Assembly: GCA_020425085.1 (NCBI GenBank)
Contig: JAGQRW010000008.1
Location: 1 to 45,513, forward strand
Length of the DNA: 45,513 bases
Direction: 5' to 3'
Source: Paracoccaceae bacterium
GTDB taxonomy: Bacteria; Pseudomonadota; Alphaproteobacteria; Rhodobacterales; Rhodobacteraceae
In this document: positions 16,907 through 24,986 of the stretch, piece after piece
Layout: each line of letters opens with the position of its first letter
Numbering within the stretch: position 1 is the stretch's first letter
The notes under the pieces: model-generated
What the model saw: the letters and a program-made list of their open reading frames with translations, nothing else
The model's database searches: none
Told to the model about the DNA's origin: nothing
Program-made: the position numbers and the translations under genes

Positions 16907-17446
16907 TCAGACCCTCAGCACGGTCGAGCGGCTGACGCCGAAGATCCGGGCAATCTCGGCCACGGTCTTGCTGCCCTCGCCGCGCATCCGCTGCACTTCG
17001 GCGCGGGCCTCGGGCGACAGCGCCTTCGGGCGGCCGCCCACCCTGCCCTTCTTGCGCGCCGCCGCCAGACCTTCGCGGGTGCGCTCGGCGATCCTTGCGC
17101 GTTCAAATTCCGCGATCGAGCCGAAGACATGAAACACCAGCCGCCCCGCCGGTGTGGTGGTGTCGATATCCTCGGCCAGCGAACGGAACCCGGCATCCGC
17201 GTTGCCGATCACCTCGACGATGTCGATCAGATCGCGCAGGGATCGCGCCAGCCGGTCGTATTTGCAGACCACCACCACATCGCCCGGTCTGAGCTGGTCC
17301 AGCATCCGGTCAAGCTCGGGCCGGTCACGCCGACTGCCGCTGATCCGATCCTGAAAGATCCGCGTGGCCCCGGCAGCGGTCAGGGCATCAATCTGTGGCG
17401 ACAGGGTCTGGTCTGCGGTCGAGACGCGGGCATATCCGATGATCAT
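16907..17446 (-). CDS. Small serine recombinase (resolvase/invertase family)
   Basis: A 179-residue site-specific recombinase. The start at 17446 gives the canonical N-terminus MIIGYARVST with catalytic Ser9. Other family blocks are 'CKYDRLARSLRDL' and 'SIAEFERARIAERTREG' (long E helix). A C-terminal helix-turn-helix region follows ('KTVAEIARIFGVSRSTVLRV'). Length and order match Tn3-type resolvases and DNA invertases. No transposase is beside it, so it may be a plasmid multimer-resolution enzyme or a remnant of a mobile element. A palindrome that could be its site lies 100 bases upstream. The gene marks the left side of the lower-GC accessory stretch. Confidence 0.93.
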   Translation of the reverse strand: MIIGYARVSTADQTLSPQIDALTAAGATRIFQDRISGSRRDRPELDRMLDQLRPGDVVVVCKYDRLARSLRDLIDIVEVIGNADAGFRSLAEDIDTTTPAGRLVFHVFGSIAEFERARIAERTREGLAAARKKGRVGGRPKALSPEARAEVQRMRGEGSKTVAEIARIFGVSRSTVLRV

Positions 17447-17525
17447 CCGGGATGTATAGCAAAAACGTTGCAAAACTCAATCGGTTTTGAACGGGGTTTA
17501 TGATACCCGAAACCCTTCGGAAAAT

Positions 17526-17563
17526 GTCGTTTTTAGTATTGGTGTCAAAAACGACCGTTTTTG
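17526..17563. repeat. Inverted repeats upstream of the recombinase, candidate recombination/operator site
   Basis: GTCGTTTTT (17526-17534) and AAAAACGAC (17547-17555) form a 9-base inverted repeat. The second arm also belongs to a near-perfect palindrome CAAAAACG-AC-CGTTTTTG (17546-17563). Two overlapping symmetric elements about 80-120 bases upstream of a serine recombinase fit a res-type site or an autoregulatory operator. The consensus of a known res site was not recognised. Confidence 0.5.
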
Positions 17564-17729
17564 TCTAACTGATTTTGGTGAGAGGGGGAGTATCCGAAAG
17601 TCTGTGTATTGGATTTAGTCCGCGCGGTTAAAACGGATCATTTATTGAACTGCCCTCAACACAAGATAGCGAACTGATTACTCCCAACTTGCAGAATAGG
17701 CGCTCTTTTGGTTGAGTTAGCGCCCCATA

Positions 17730-18386
17730 CTAAACCTTTCGAACCCTGATCAGGTACTGAAGGTCGAAAAAACCTCGGAATATTCCGAAAGTAAGTGCAT
17801 TCAGTACCTTGCGGCGACGTCCGGCAATCTTGCCCTCGATCTTTTCCAGCTCAAGGCCGCTCGATGTCGCCAACGCAATCGCGTCAGCCCTGGCGAACCA
17901 CCGCAAATGGGTCCGGTCCATGATGCCCCGGTCGTCCAGTTTGAATGTTCCCTGAAAAACCAGACGTTTGACAAGAAGGGCATTTCTCGCATTCGGCAGG
18001 CTGATAATAATCGCTCCTCCTGGCGCCAGAAGCTGTGTCAGTCGGCCCAGTACTCCCCAAGGGTCTACCAGGTGCTCCAAAACGTCCAGGCAAAGGATTG
18101 TGTCAACCAAACCTTCCGTATCGTGAATCTGGTCTATCAAAGCCTGATCATTCAGATCGCCCGAAAATCGGGCATCCACACCAGGAAGGCTATCTTGATC
18201 AACCAGATCGACCACGATGGCACGGCCGCATTTGCCATCCGCCTTCAGGGCGGCTGACGTCGCCCCGATACCGCCGCCAACGTCCAGAAGAACGCCCCTG
18301 GAAACCGGAACGAGATGAAACACATCCCGTCGAACAAGATCATGATAACCTTCTGCAAAGGCTATGGCTTTTTCCGTTTTGCTCAT
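17730..18386 (-). CDS. Class I SAM-dependent methyltransferase
   Basis: A 218-residue methyltransferase. The start at 18386 (MSKTEKAIAFAEGYHDLV) removes an implausible basic extension of 53 residues. Motif I is 'VLLDVGGGIGAT', the acidic end of strand 2 is in 'AIVVDLVDQD', and the 'ILCLDVLEHLVDPWGVL' segment is the typical post-II block of methyltransferases acting on sugars or small molecules. The C-terminal part ('NALTFGIFRGFFDLQYLIRVRKV') resembles those of methyltransferases in glycan clusters. It could O-methylate a sugar of the polymer, but the substrate is unknown. It is less GC-rich than the exopolysaccharide core and stands alone on the minus strand. Confidence 0.82.
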   Translation of the reverse strand: MSKTEKAIAFAEGYHDLVRRDVFHLVPVSRGVLLDVGGGIGATSAALKADGKCGRAIVVDLVDQDSLPGVDARFSGDLNDQALIDQIHDTEGLVDTILCLDVLEHLVDPWGVLGRLTQLLAPGGAIIISLPNARNALLVKRLVFQGTFKLDDRGIMDRTHLRWFARADAIALATSSGLELEKIEGKIAGRRRKVLNALTFGIFRGFFDLQYLIRVRKV

Positions 18387-18650
18387 GATTGTCAAATCCC
18401 TTGTTCCACACAGGAACCTAAAGGGGTCACCAATCATGCACAATATCAATCTAAAGAGACCTGAGATCGGCCTGAAGCTCAAACCATGGCGGCATCTAGA
18501 GAGCCGCAAGGCCGCGGGTGGCCGTTGCACGCTGCGCTCGAACATCTTAGCTTAGACGACAAAGATGATTGCTTTGGGAGCGCTGCTTGACGGGTTTGGA
18601 ATTTCTTATTGTACGGTCAACTTGATGAAGCAACGAAAAACTACTGCCCA

Positions 18651-19721
18651 ATGAACACACAACAGTTGCTTTCATATAGATCGAATGGTCGCGACAACCA
18701 TTTCAATCTTTTGCGGATGCTCGCTGCCGCTGGTGTTCTGATTTCGCACGCTTACCCGATAAGCTTGGGGCCAAGCGCCATTCAGCCGCTTCAGAGCAGC
18801 CTGAAGGGAACCACCCTTGGCACGGTTTGCGTGATGATTTTCTTTGCAATTTCAGGTTTTTTCATCACCCGCAGTTTCGACCGCAAGACTTCATTGAGAG
18901 TGTTTTTCGTCGCGCGCGGTCTTCGTCTGTTCCCGGCCTTGATTGTTGTCCTGATTGTAACGCTGGTTTTCTCCAGTTTGTTCCTGACGCATGCGCCGCA
19001 GGCAGTATTTTGGGCTGCTGCTGATAGTTACTTTTTGCAAAATGTGACCCTGTTTCAGCCGAAATACGCATTGCCCGGCGTTTTTGAATCCAACCCATAC
19101 GGACCCGCCATCAATGGATCACTATGGACGTTATCCTATGAGGTGCTGTGCTATACTGGTGTCGTTCTATCCGGCCTTTTCGGCTTATTGCGCTGGAAAC
19201 GGGCCTTTGGCTGGGCGCTTTTTATCCTTGTGATCTTCTATGGTGCATCAATGGCATTCGAACTTCACCCTCGCATAGAGGCGCTAATGATGCTGGCGCT
19301 GCCCTTTGCGATCGGAATGGCGTTTTATGTCTGGCGCAACGCAATCCCCTTGTCGGGATTGCTGGCCATCGGACTTTGCGCTGTAGCGGTCTTAGCCTGG
19401 TGGACTCCTGTTTTCTTACCAGTCTTTTCTCTGGCTCTGGCATATGCAATCTTCGTTATTGGATACTCGAATAACCTGCGGGCTCTGCGCTATAACAAGC
19501 TTGGCGACTATTCCTACGGCACCTATATTTATGCATTTCCGATACAGCAACTAGTGGCCTCTATTGGAGTGGCGTCGCCCGCGGCAAATATCGCAATCGC
19601 ACTTCCTTTAACACTGATTTGCGCAGTTTTATCGTGGCATTTTGTCGAATACCCGGCGATGAATCTGCGACATCGTGCGGCGAGACCACGGCAGGTGCGG
19701 CGGGGAAAAACCACGAGATGA
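18651..19721 (+). CDS. AT3-family membrane O-acyltransferase (OafA-like)
   Basis: A 356-residue polytopic inner-membrane protein of about ten hydrophobic segments. The family R-x10-H motif is present (Arg22...His33 in 'LLRMLAAAGVLISHAYPISL'), as is 'FAISGFFITRSFDR', typical of acyltransferase-3 proteins that move acyl groups (often acetyl) from the cytoplasm onto surface polysaccharides. The start at 18651 is a plain ATG; a TTG 42 bases upstream in frame is less likely. No strong ribosome binding site is visible. No SGNH domain is fused. Codon use is more AT-rich (TTA, CTA) than in the exopolysaccharide core. It is flanked by the methyltransferase and the TTCTAA-repeat cassette. Confidence 0.88.
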   Translation: MNTQQLLSYRSNGRDNHFNLLRMLAAAGVLISHAYPISLGPSAIQPLQSSLKGTTLGTVCVMIFFAISGFFITRSFDRKTSLRVFFVARGLRLFPALIVVLIVTLVFSSLFLTHAPQAVFWAAADSYFLQNVTLFQPKYALPGVFESNPYGPAINGSLWTLSYEVLCYTGVVLSGLFGLLRWKRAFGWALFILVIFYGASMAFELHPRIEALMMLALPFAIGMAFYVWRNAIPLSGLLAIGLCAVAVLAWWTPVFLPVFSLALAYAIFVIGYSNNLRALRYNKLGDYSYGTYIYAFPIQQLVASIGVASPAANIAIALPLTLICAVLSWHFVEYPAMNLRHRAARPRQVRRGKTTR

Positions 19722-19751
19722 CAGGGTAGGCCTGCTCAATAAATTATTTAC

Positions 19752-20012
19752 CACCCGTTCTAATTTTTCTAACGGGATTTTGACGGAATTTCTAATATTC
19801 CCAATTTTTCTAACGCCGAAGAGTCGCCGATGAAGGCCGTCCTCAAGGAGCAAAAACGTCTCTAACTCGATTTCTAACCGTTAGACATTCAAGTTCTAAC
19901 CGTTAGAAGCCGTTTCTAAATTTGTCCTTTAGGTTTCTAATTATTTCCCGGATCGCTTTTGACCCGATAATCGCCGCAAAGTCGCTCTAACGGCCTTTAG
20001 AAATCTAAAGGC
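19752..20012. repeat. Left TTCTAA repeat array
   Basis: A roughly 260-base AT-rich stretch holding many copies of TTCTAA or its complement. Plus-strand copies start at 19758, 19767, 19790, 19808, 19872, 19894, 19914 and 19935; a reverse copy is at 19903. The last four plus-strand copies are 20-22 bases apart, about two helical turns. Two sit in near-palindromes TTCTAAC-C-GTTAGA (19872 and 19894; the second is a perfect 15-base palindrome). The array opens with a 25-base element at 19752-19776 that recurs at 21035-21059 with two mismatches. It ends with a perfect 8-base hairpin GCCTTTAG-AAAT-CTAAAGGC (19993-20012). Phased repeats of this kind usually bind a protein (iterons or operators). Confidence 0.8.
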
Positions 20013-20096
20013 TAAAAAGCGTTTTCATCCCCCTTTTCATCTGTAGAGGCCCGAAAGCCTATCTTCTGCCGTTTTAACCGCATGAAGGAACCAAAC

Positions 20097-20558
20097 ATGC
20101 AAATCACACTGAACCAAGATGAGATCCTCACGGCTATCGAGAACTATGTTCGCAGCCAGATCAACATCGCTGACAATCAACGGAGCGAAATCGACCTCAA
20201 GGCCGGTCGTGGCGAGTATGGCTTTACCGCCACTCTCGATATCGTTCCTGCTGACATGATCCGGGAAACTGCTCCTGAAGCAGCAACCCCCAGCAAGGGT
20301 TCGCCCGAGCTCGTCCCAACAGGGGCCGCCAAACCGGAACCGATCAAGGCCGGTCAGGTCAAAGAAGAACTGGCCAAGGCCAGCAAATCTTCCTCGCAGA
20401 TCTTCGGCAAGAAAGCCGATACTGTCATCATGGATGAAGCCTCTGAAGCCTCTGAATCCGATGAGACTGAGACCCCTGAAGCCCCTGAACCCTCTGAAGC
20501 CTCTGAAGAAGAGCTGGCCAAGGCACCTCGCTCGATCTTCTCCAAACAGGCAAGCTGA
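20097..20558 (+). CDS. Acidic-tailed small protein of unknown function
   Basis: A 153-residue protein. I chose the ATG at 20097 because AAGGA lies 7 bases before it; an ATG at 20082 has no such signal. Residues 1-50 form a compact region ('MQITLNQDEILTAIENYVRS', then 'DLKAGRGEYGFTATLDI') that reminds me of small phage-encoded proteins, though I cannot name a family. The rest is low-complexity: Ala/Pro/Lys-rich, then a Ser-Glu-Ala acidic tract (about 114-140) encoded by imperfect 9-base tandem repeats (20439-20513). The peptide EELAKA followed by Ser and I-F-x-K occurs twice (about 90-105 and 138-150), on either side of the acidic tract. It overlaps the next gene by one base (TGATG) and is bracketed by TTCTAA arrays. 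No function is assigned. Confidence 0.65.
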   Translation: MQITLNQDEILTAIENYVRSQINIADNQRSEIDLKAGRGEYGFTATLDIVPADMIRETAPEAATPSKGSPELVPTGAAKPEPIKAGQVKEELAKASKSSSQIFGKKADTVIMDEASEASESDETETPEAPEPSEASEEELAKAPRSIFSKQAS

Positions 20559-20779
20559 TGAGGTTCCTCGGCTTAGGTGTCTTCCTATACGCGGCCGTCT
20601 TCCTTTACGTCTGTAGTGTGGTCCTGGGGCTTACCTTGGCCTTGGCCTTGGCCTGGGTCTGGGTCTGGAAATTGGCTCTCGCCCTGTTGACCTTGACCAT
20701 GTTGATCCTGATCGGCTTCCTGGCATTCAGCTACTGGCGTACCAGGCCAAGCCCCAACGAGGATGACGAGATCTTCTGA
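20558..20779 (+). CDS. Small membrane protein of unknown function
   Basis: A 73-residue protein starting at the ATG that overlaps the preceding stop by one base, so it is translationally coupled. It has two or three hydrophobic segments (about residues 4-28, 30-45 and 45-60) and an acidic C-terminus ('RPSPNEDDEIF'). Residues about 27-38 (LALALAWVWVWK) are encoded by six hexanucleotide units (20635-20670: CTTGGC three times, CTGGGT twice, then CTGGAA), which could vary in number by slippage. The function is unknown. Together with the acidic-tailed protein it forms a two-gene unit between repeat arrays. Confidence 0.6.
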   Translation: MRFLGLGVFLYAAVFLYVCSVVLGLTLALALAWVWVWKLALALLTLTMLILIGFLAFSYWRTRPSPNEDDEIF

Positions 20780-20923
20780 CAACCAGAAAAACAAGCTCTC
20801 CTGTGTTTTCACGGTTGGGTTTAGTTTTTGAGGAACCAGCATGCTACCACTGTTTCAAACTATTCTAAAGCCTCCCTAAACTCTATGGCCGATCCGACCC
20901 CCTTTTTTAAAAATTAGACCTAT

Positions 20924-21076
20924 TTCTAAATCATAGCCTATAGATTTAGAACTCCGGGGCGAGGCCGAACAGGGCGAAATCATCGCCAATGTACAGGTGT
21001 CATCTGGTTCTAATGCCCCTGGGAAGCGTCTAAACACCCGTTCTAAACTTTCTAACGGGGTTTCTAATTTTTCTAA
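20924..21076. repeat. Right TTCTAA repeat array
   Basis: Copies of TTCTAA start at 20924, 21008, 21041, 21050, 21062 and 21071. The last four form two pairs with a 9-base step, and the pairs recur with an exact 21-base period. TTCTAAATC and GATTTAGAA (20924-20951) make a perfect 9-base inverted repeat with a 10-base loop. The 25-base element at 21035-21059 matches the one at 19752-19776 at 23 of 25 positions, so the two arrays bound a unit of about 1.3 kb. The whole stretch 20780-21201 (about 420 bases) contains no other recognisable gene. Confidence 0.78.
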
Positions 21077-21201
21077 TACTGATCTGACCCCTTAGGATGC
21101 ACAAACTAACACGTCAGATCCCTAGCCTGACGCCGAGACTGAAGTGGTCCTGCTTTTCTGAACGGGTTCCAAGTTTTTCATAAGGCCTCTTGCCTCAACC
21201 G

Positions 21202-22170
21202 CTACACAATCAAACCCCTGAGAATTTGGGCCCGTATCCTTTCAAGGGTACGATCGATCAATGCATAGAAGGTCACAGAAACAACCATAACCAAACTCAG
21301 AATGAACAATCGTTCTGCGATTGACAGGGGGTTCATTGTTTCTCGCATCAGCGCGATGACGGGCCAGTGGGTGATATAAAGTGCATAAGAATAATTCCCG
21401 AAATGCATATCCCAATGGCCACTCATTTGACGCACATTATGGGCAATGAATGGTATCAGGCACGCAACCCAGACCATGCCGAACCAATCTTCGTGAATAG
21501 GGCTTTCGATATCGCGACGCAAAAGCGGGTGCGTTTCCGGGATTGTCCAAACTACGATTCCGACAACCAGAAACAGCACCACACCGCCTAGAGCCATTTT
21601 ATGGGAAGGAATGTAATCGCGACTCCATATGAGCGCCCCGACGACAAAGGCCGGCAGGTAAGATAAAAACGTCCAAAGGCCGTATCGCAGTTGTAAAAAC
21701 CAGCCCAACACACACAGCAAGGCCACACCAATCGCTAATGTCCCTGTACGCAACTGCATCCCAAGCACGAGCAGAAGCAGCGGTACGGCCAGATAGAACT
21801 GCATCTCGATATCGAGCGACCAAGAGGTGCCAAGGACATCGCGGCCGGTCGATGCTATCCCAAACAACGGCAGCCCCCACAGCAAAAAAGCGGGCCGTAT
21901 CTCAGAAAACATGGAATTGGCTAGCAGAGCAAGCATATAAGCCGCACAGAAAGGCAGCCAGATACGCAGGAACCGCGACAGGTAAAAGACCCCGACCCCG
22001 CCATGGGGCTGGTATTTTTCCGCGTACATACGCGTAACCCAATAGCCGCTAAGAACAAAAAAAGCAAACACTGCTGGCCGTCCGATTTCGAACGGGGTCA
22101 TATGACTCAGCACCACCAATGTTGCAAGAATCAGACGAAACAGGCCCGGGCGCAATGATAAGATTGACAT
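21202..22170 (-). CDS. AT3-family membrane O-acyltransferase
   Basis: A 322-residue polytopic protein with about ten hydrophobic segments. The R-x10-H signature is present (Arg12...His23 in 'FRLILATLVVLSHMTPFEIG') and is followed by 'FFVLSGYWVTRMY', the usual second block of acyltransferase-3 enzymes. The start at 22170 places this motif at the standard distance from the N-terminus; an in-frame upstream start adds a hydrophobic extension without support. It would transfer an acyl group across the inner membrane to a glycan. It is divergent from the adenylation-carrier-acyltransferase gene, 57 bases between start codons, so the two may share a control region. It is shorter than usual because no SGNH domain is attached. 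Confidence 0.87.
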   Translation of the reverse strand: MSILSLRPGLFRLILATLVVLSHMTPFEIGRPAVFAFFVLSGYWVTRMYAEKYQPHGGVGVFYLSRFLRIWLPFCAAYMLALLANSMFSEIRPAFLLWGLPLFGIASTGRDVLGTSWSLDIEMQFYLAVPLLLLVLGMQLRTGTLAIGVALLCVLGWFLQLRYGLWTFLSYLPAFVVGALIWSRDYIPSHKMALGGVVLFLVVGIVVWTIPETHPLLRRDIESPIHEDWFGMVWVACLIPFIAHNVRQMSGHWDMHFGNYSYALYITHWPVIALMRETMNPLSIAERLFILSLVMVVSVTFYALIDRTLERIRAQILRGLIV

Positions 22171-22227
22171 AGTCACTACAAATTGGTGTGAGATTATAAC
22201 AATAATGTACAGGAAAAAAATCAAAAA

Positions 22228-24780
22228 ATGCTTTTATGGCAGAACCTTGAGCGTTGGTCCGAGCGACAGGCTATTTTTTCAGGTCGAGATACTATCACAT
22301 ACACCGACCTCATGCGGCAAGCCGATAAATATGCTTGTATTCTTCGTAGCCGGCTACCAAAGGGAATCTCTCGACCGCTGATCCTACTTGAGGCTACCAA
22401 TGCAGTGCCTGCTATCGTTGCCTATATTGCCGCGCGCCGGGCTAAATGGCCAATAATCCTCGTGGCAGACGGGGCAGCCGGCCTCGAAACCCCTATTGCC
22501 ACGACCTATGCTCCCAACGTTGTGATCACCCGTTCCGCCGATTGGGAGGCTGTCGTGACAGATGCGTCTCAGCCTGATTTGGCCCCGGAGCTGGCCGTAT
22601 TGTTGTCAACCTCGGGCACGACGGGAGCTGCCAAACTGGTACGCCTGTCTGAAGCCAACCTGGCAGCAAATGCCGCGGCCATCACGGCTTATCTAGGCGT
22701 CACCGATACCGACCGCGCCATCACTGCGCTACCTTTTCATTATTCTTACGGGATGTCGGTGCTGCACATTCATCTTTTGGCAGGGGCGGCTCTGGTGTTG
22801 ACAGAGGACTCGGTTGTCGAGAATGCATTCTGGGACCTGGCGCGCCGCCATGCCGTAACCTCCATTTCAATGGTGCCCACTCAATATGAACTTTTAAAGG
22901 CTGCGGGATTCTCGAAGGTACAGCTTCCTTCGCTGCGCTACCTAACTCAAGCGGGGGGTAGGCTAGACCCTGATCTGGCGCAGTCTTTTGCCCAGCAGGC
23001 ATACAGGGAAGGCTGGCAATTCTTCATAATGTATGGCCAAACCGAGGCCGGCCCAAGGATCTCCTATGTCCCCCCAGAGGACGCCGCCGCATGGGGGCAT
23101 ACCATCGGCCGCCCCGTTGATGGGGTTCGACTGAACCTGATAGATCAGAATGGAGTACCTATCACGACACACAATACTGCCGGTGAACTGGTAGCCGAGG
23201 GCCCCGGCATCATGATGGGATACGCCACCTCGCGCAAAGCCTTGGCCTTGCCGCAGGGTCCTGATCGGCTACTTACCGGCGACATCGCAGAACAGCTCGA
23301 GAATGGGTATTTCCGCATTGTTGGTCGCAGTAACCGGTTCTTGAAGATCTTTGGCCTTCGCATTGGTCTGGATGAAGTGGAAACGACACTGCGCGGAATG
23401 GGGCATCCGCTCTATGCTTCAGGTACGGATCAGGGGCTTGTGCTCTTTATCCTGCCGCCCGCCAGTACCGATGCCGATCTGGACGTGATAAGGGCAAAGG
23501 CCGCCAAGCTCTTCAAACTGCCACTCACGGTCATCAAGGTTGTCCGCCTTGAGAGCCCCCCACTTTTACCCTCCGGCAAAGTGAACTATCGCAACCTCGC
23601 CCTCCAAGCCGAAGAACTGCTCGGGGCGCAGCAGGCAGCACCACAAAAACTGTTGGAGCTGTTGCAGGTGACTTTGCGGTGCGGGGATCTGGACTTGGAG
23701 CAGAGCTTTGCTGATGCCGGGGGGGACAGCCTATCTTATCTTGAGGTACAACTCTATTTATCAGACCAGATTGGAGAGGCCCCCGGCGGTTGGGAGCGAT
23801 TGCCCTTGCGAACGCTCTTGGCGCTTGAAGCGTCGGGACGCGAAACACCGCCACCCAGATGGAGCAGGACGGATGCAGACCAGATTGGGCGGGTCGCCGC
23901 TTTGCTGATGGTGATTTCTCTGCATTCAACAACATGGCCAACTGGCGGGGGTGCCTATCTGCTATTGATCCTCTCAGGCTATTCCATCGCGCGCTTTCAA
24001 AGCCAGACCTTATTTTCGGGCGATATCATGCGAGCTTGGCGCGTGATGCTGTTGCCTTTGGTAATCGGCTACTATGTCCTCATCACAGGAACGCATCTGC
24101 TCTGGGCGCCGATCAATCCGCAGTGGTTTTATCTGGCAGGTAACTTTTTAGAAACCATACACCCTAGGGGTTTAACCCCCTATTGGTTCGTCTGCACCTA
24201 TTTACAGGTTATTGTCCTTTTGTCGTTACCATTCCTGTTTACGCCTGCCCGCACTCTGATTGCCAGATCACCATTCGCGTTCGGCTTGGTTGCCCTTGCG
24301 CTTGTAGTGGTAATCACGGATGTTCTGTCGCTTGACGAAGTACTCTTCTCCGTGCGTCTCCGCCATCCGATCATGGCCCTCGAAATGTTTCTCCTGGGCT
24401 GGAGCGCTTGTTTTGCCCGGGATCTGCTGCGTAAGACCATTACGGGCGCTGCCGCTGTTTCGATCTATCTTCTGCACTGGAGCGACGTAGGCCCGCTGAT
24501 CACTTTGATGATGCTTGTGGGTATCGGTGGCATTCTGCTGGAGTTGAAGATTCCCTTGCCTACCTTTCTCGCTAAGTGGTTCTGGCGCATTGGAACAATG
24601 ACAATGTTTCTCTATCTCATTCACACCCCCGTAATTTCCATATCTTCACGCTTGCTGCCCCCTGACAACTGGTTGCAGTTCACAACTGTGGTCATCATCT
24701 CTCTGATTATTGCGTCAAGCCTTAGGGCCGGCATGAATATGATTGGAAGGCGCATATGGCGAGGCCAACATGTGATCTGA
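22228..24780 (+). CDS. Adenylation-carrier-AT3 acyltransferase fusion protein
   Basis: An 850-residue protein with three parts. (1) Residues 1-460: an ANL-superfamily adenylation domain, with core A3 at 125-141 (LSTSGTTGAAKLV), A5 'MYGQTEAG' (269-275), A7 'TGDIAE' (350-355) and the catalytic lysine Lys451 in PSGKVN. (2) Residues about 470-535: an acyl/peptidyl carrier domain with the phosphopantetheine serine Ser501 in GGDSLSYLE. (3) Residues about 550-835: an integral-membrane acyltransferase-3 domain with R-x10-H (Arg555...His566 in 'RVAALLMVISLHS') and about ten hydrophobic segments. Activation, thiolation and transfer of a carboxylic or amino acid to a membrane-side acceptor would thus sit in one chain. 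The A3 loop departs from the usual P-K-G. Acceptor (exopolysaccharide) and substrate are inferred or unknown. Confidence 0.88.
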   Translation: MLLWQNLERWSERQAIFSGRDTITYTDLMRQADKYACILRSRLPKGISRPLILLEATNAVPAIVAYIAARRAKWPIILVADGAAGLETPIATTYAPNVVITRSADWEAVVTDASQPDLAPELAVLLSTSGTTGAAKLVRLSEANLAANAAAITAYLGVTDTDRAITALPFHYSYGMSVLHIHLLAGAALVLTEDSVVENAFWDLARRHAVTSISMVPTQYELLKAAGFSKVQLPSLRYLTQAGGRLDPDLAQSFAQQAYREGWQFFIMYGQTEAGPRISYVPPEDAAAWGHTIGRPVDGVRLNLIDQNGVPITTHNTAGELVAEGPGIMMGYATSRKALALPQGPDRLLTGDIAEQLENGYFRIVGRSNRFLKIFGLRIGLDEVETTLRGMGHPLYASGTDQGLVLFILPPASTDADLDVIRAKAAKLFKLPLTVIKVVRLESPPLLPSGKVNYRNLALQAEELLGAQQAAPQKLLELLQVTLRCGDLDLEQSFADAGGDSLSYLEVQLYLSDQIGEAPGGWERLPLRTLLALEASGRETPPPRWSRTDADQIGRVAALLMVISLHSTTWPTGGGAYLLLILSGYSIARFQSQTLFSGDIMRAWRVMLLPLVIGYYVLITGTHLLWAPINPQWFYLAGNFLETIHPRGLTPYWFVCTYLQVIVLLSLPFLFTPARTLIARSPFAFGLVALALVVVITDVLSLDEVLFSVRLRHPIMALEMFLLGWSACFARDLLRKTITGAAAVSIYLLHWSDVGPLITLMMLVGIGGILLELKIPLPTFLAKWFWRIGTMTMFLYLIHTPVISISSRLLPPDNWLQFTTVVIISLIIASSLRAGMNMIGRRIWRGQHVI

Positions 24781-24986
24781 ATGAACGTGTCTGTCGTCAT
24801 ATGAAATGGGACGTCAGCACAGTTTGAACATCGGAGGTGGTCTGCTGTGGAGTTTCCTGCTCATTTGCGGTTTCCGTTATAAGAGATGCGGCACATGCTG
24901 TAAATTGGGCCCCATATCGGCCAGAACCTGTGCACTTCTGACACTGGCGCAAATGACCGTTCGCCCACCAGTTCCCCAGGCTGCAC

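Noticed and set aside
16898-17503. Long plus-strand frame opposite the serine recombinase
   Set aside because: It is the antisense shadow of a clear recombinase gene with catalytic Ser9 on the minus strand.
16024-17598. Shared GGAGTATCCG at 16025 and 17588 as element ends
   Set aside because: Ten-base matches are expected by chance in a window this size, and there is no extended similarity around them.
19752-21076. CRISPR array
   Set aside because: The repeat unit is a hexamer with palindromic variants and 9-22-base spacing, lacking the 25-40-base repeats and unique spacers of a CRISPR; no cas genes.
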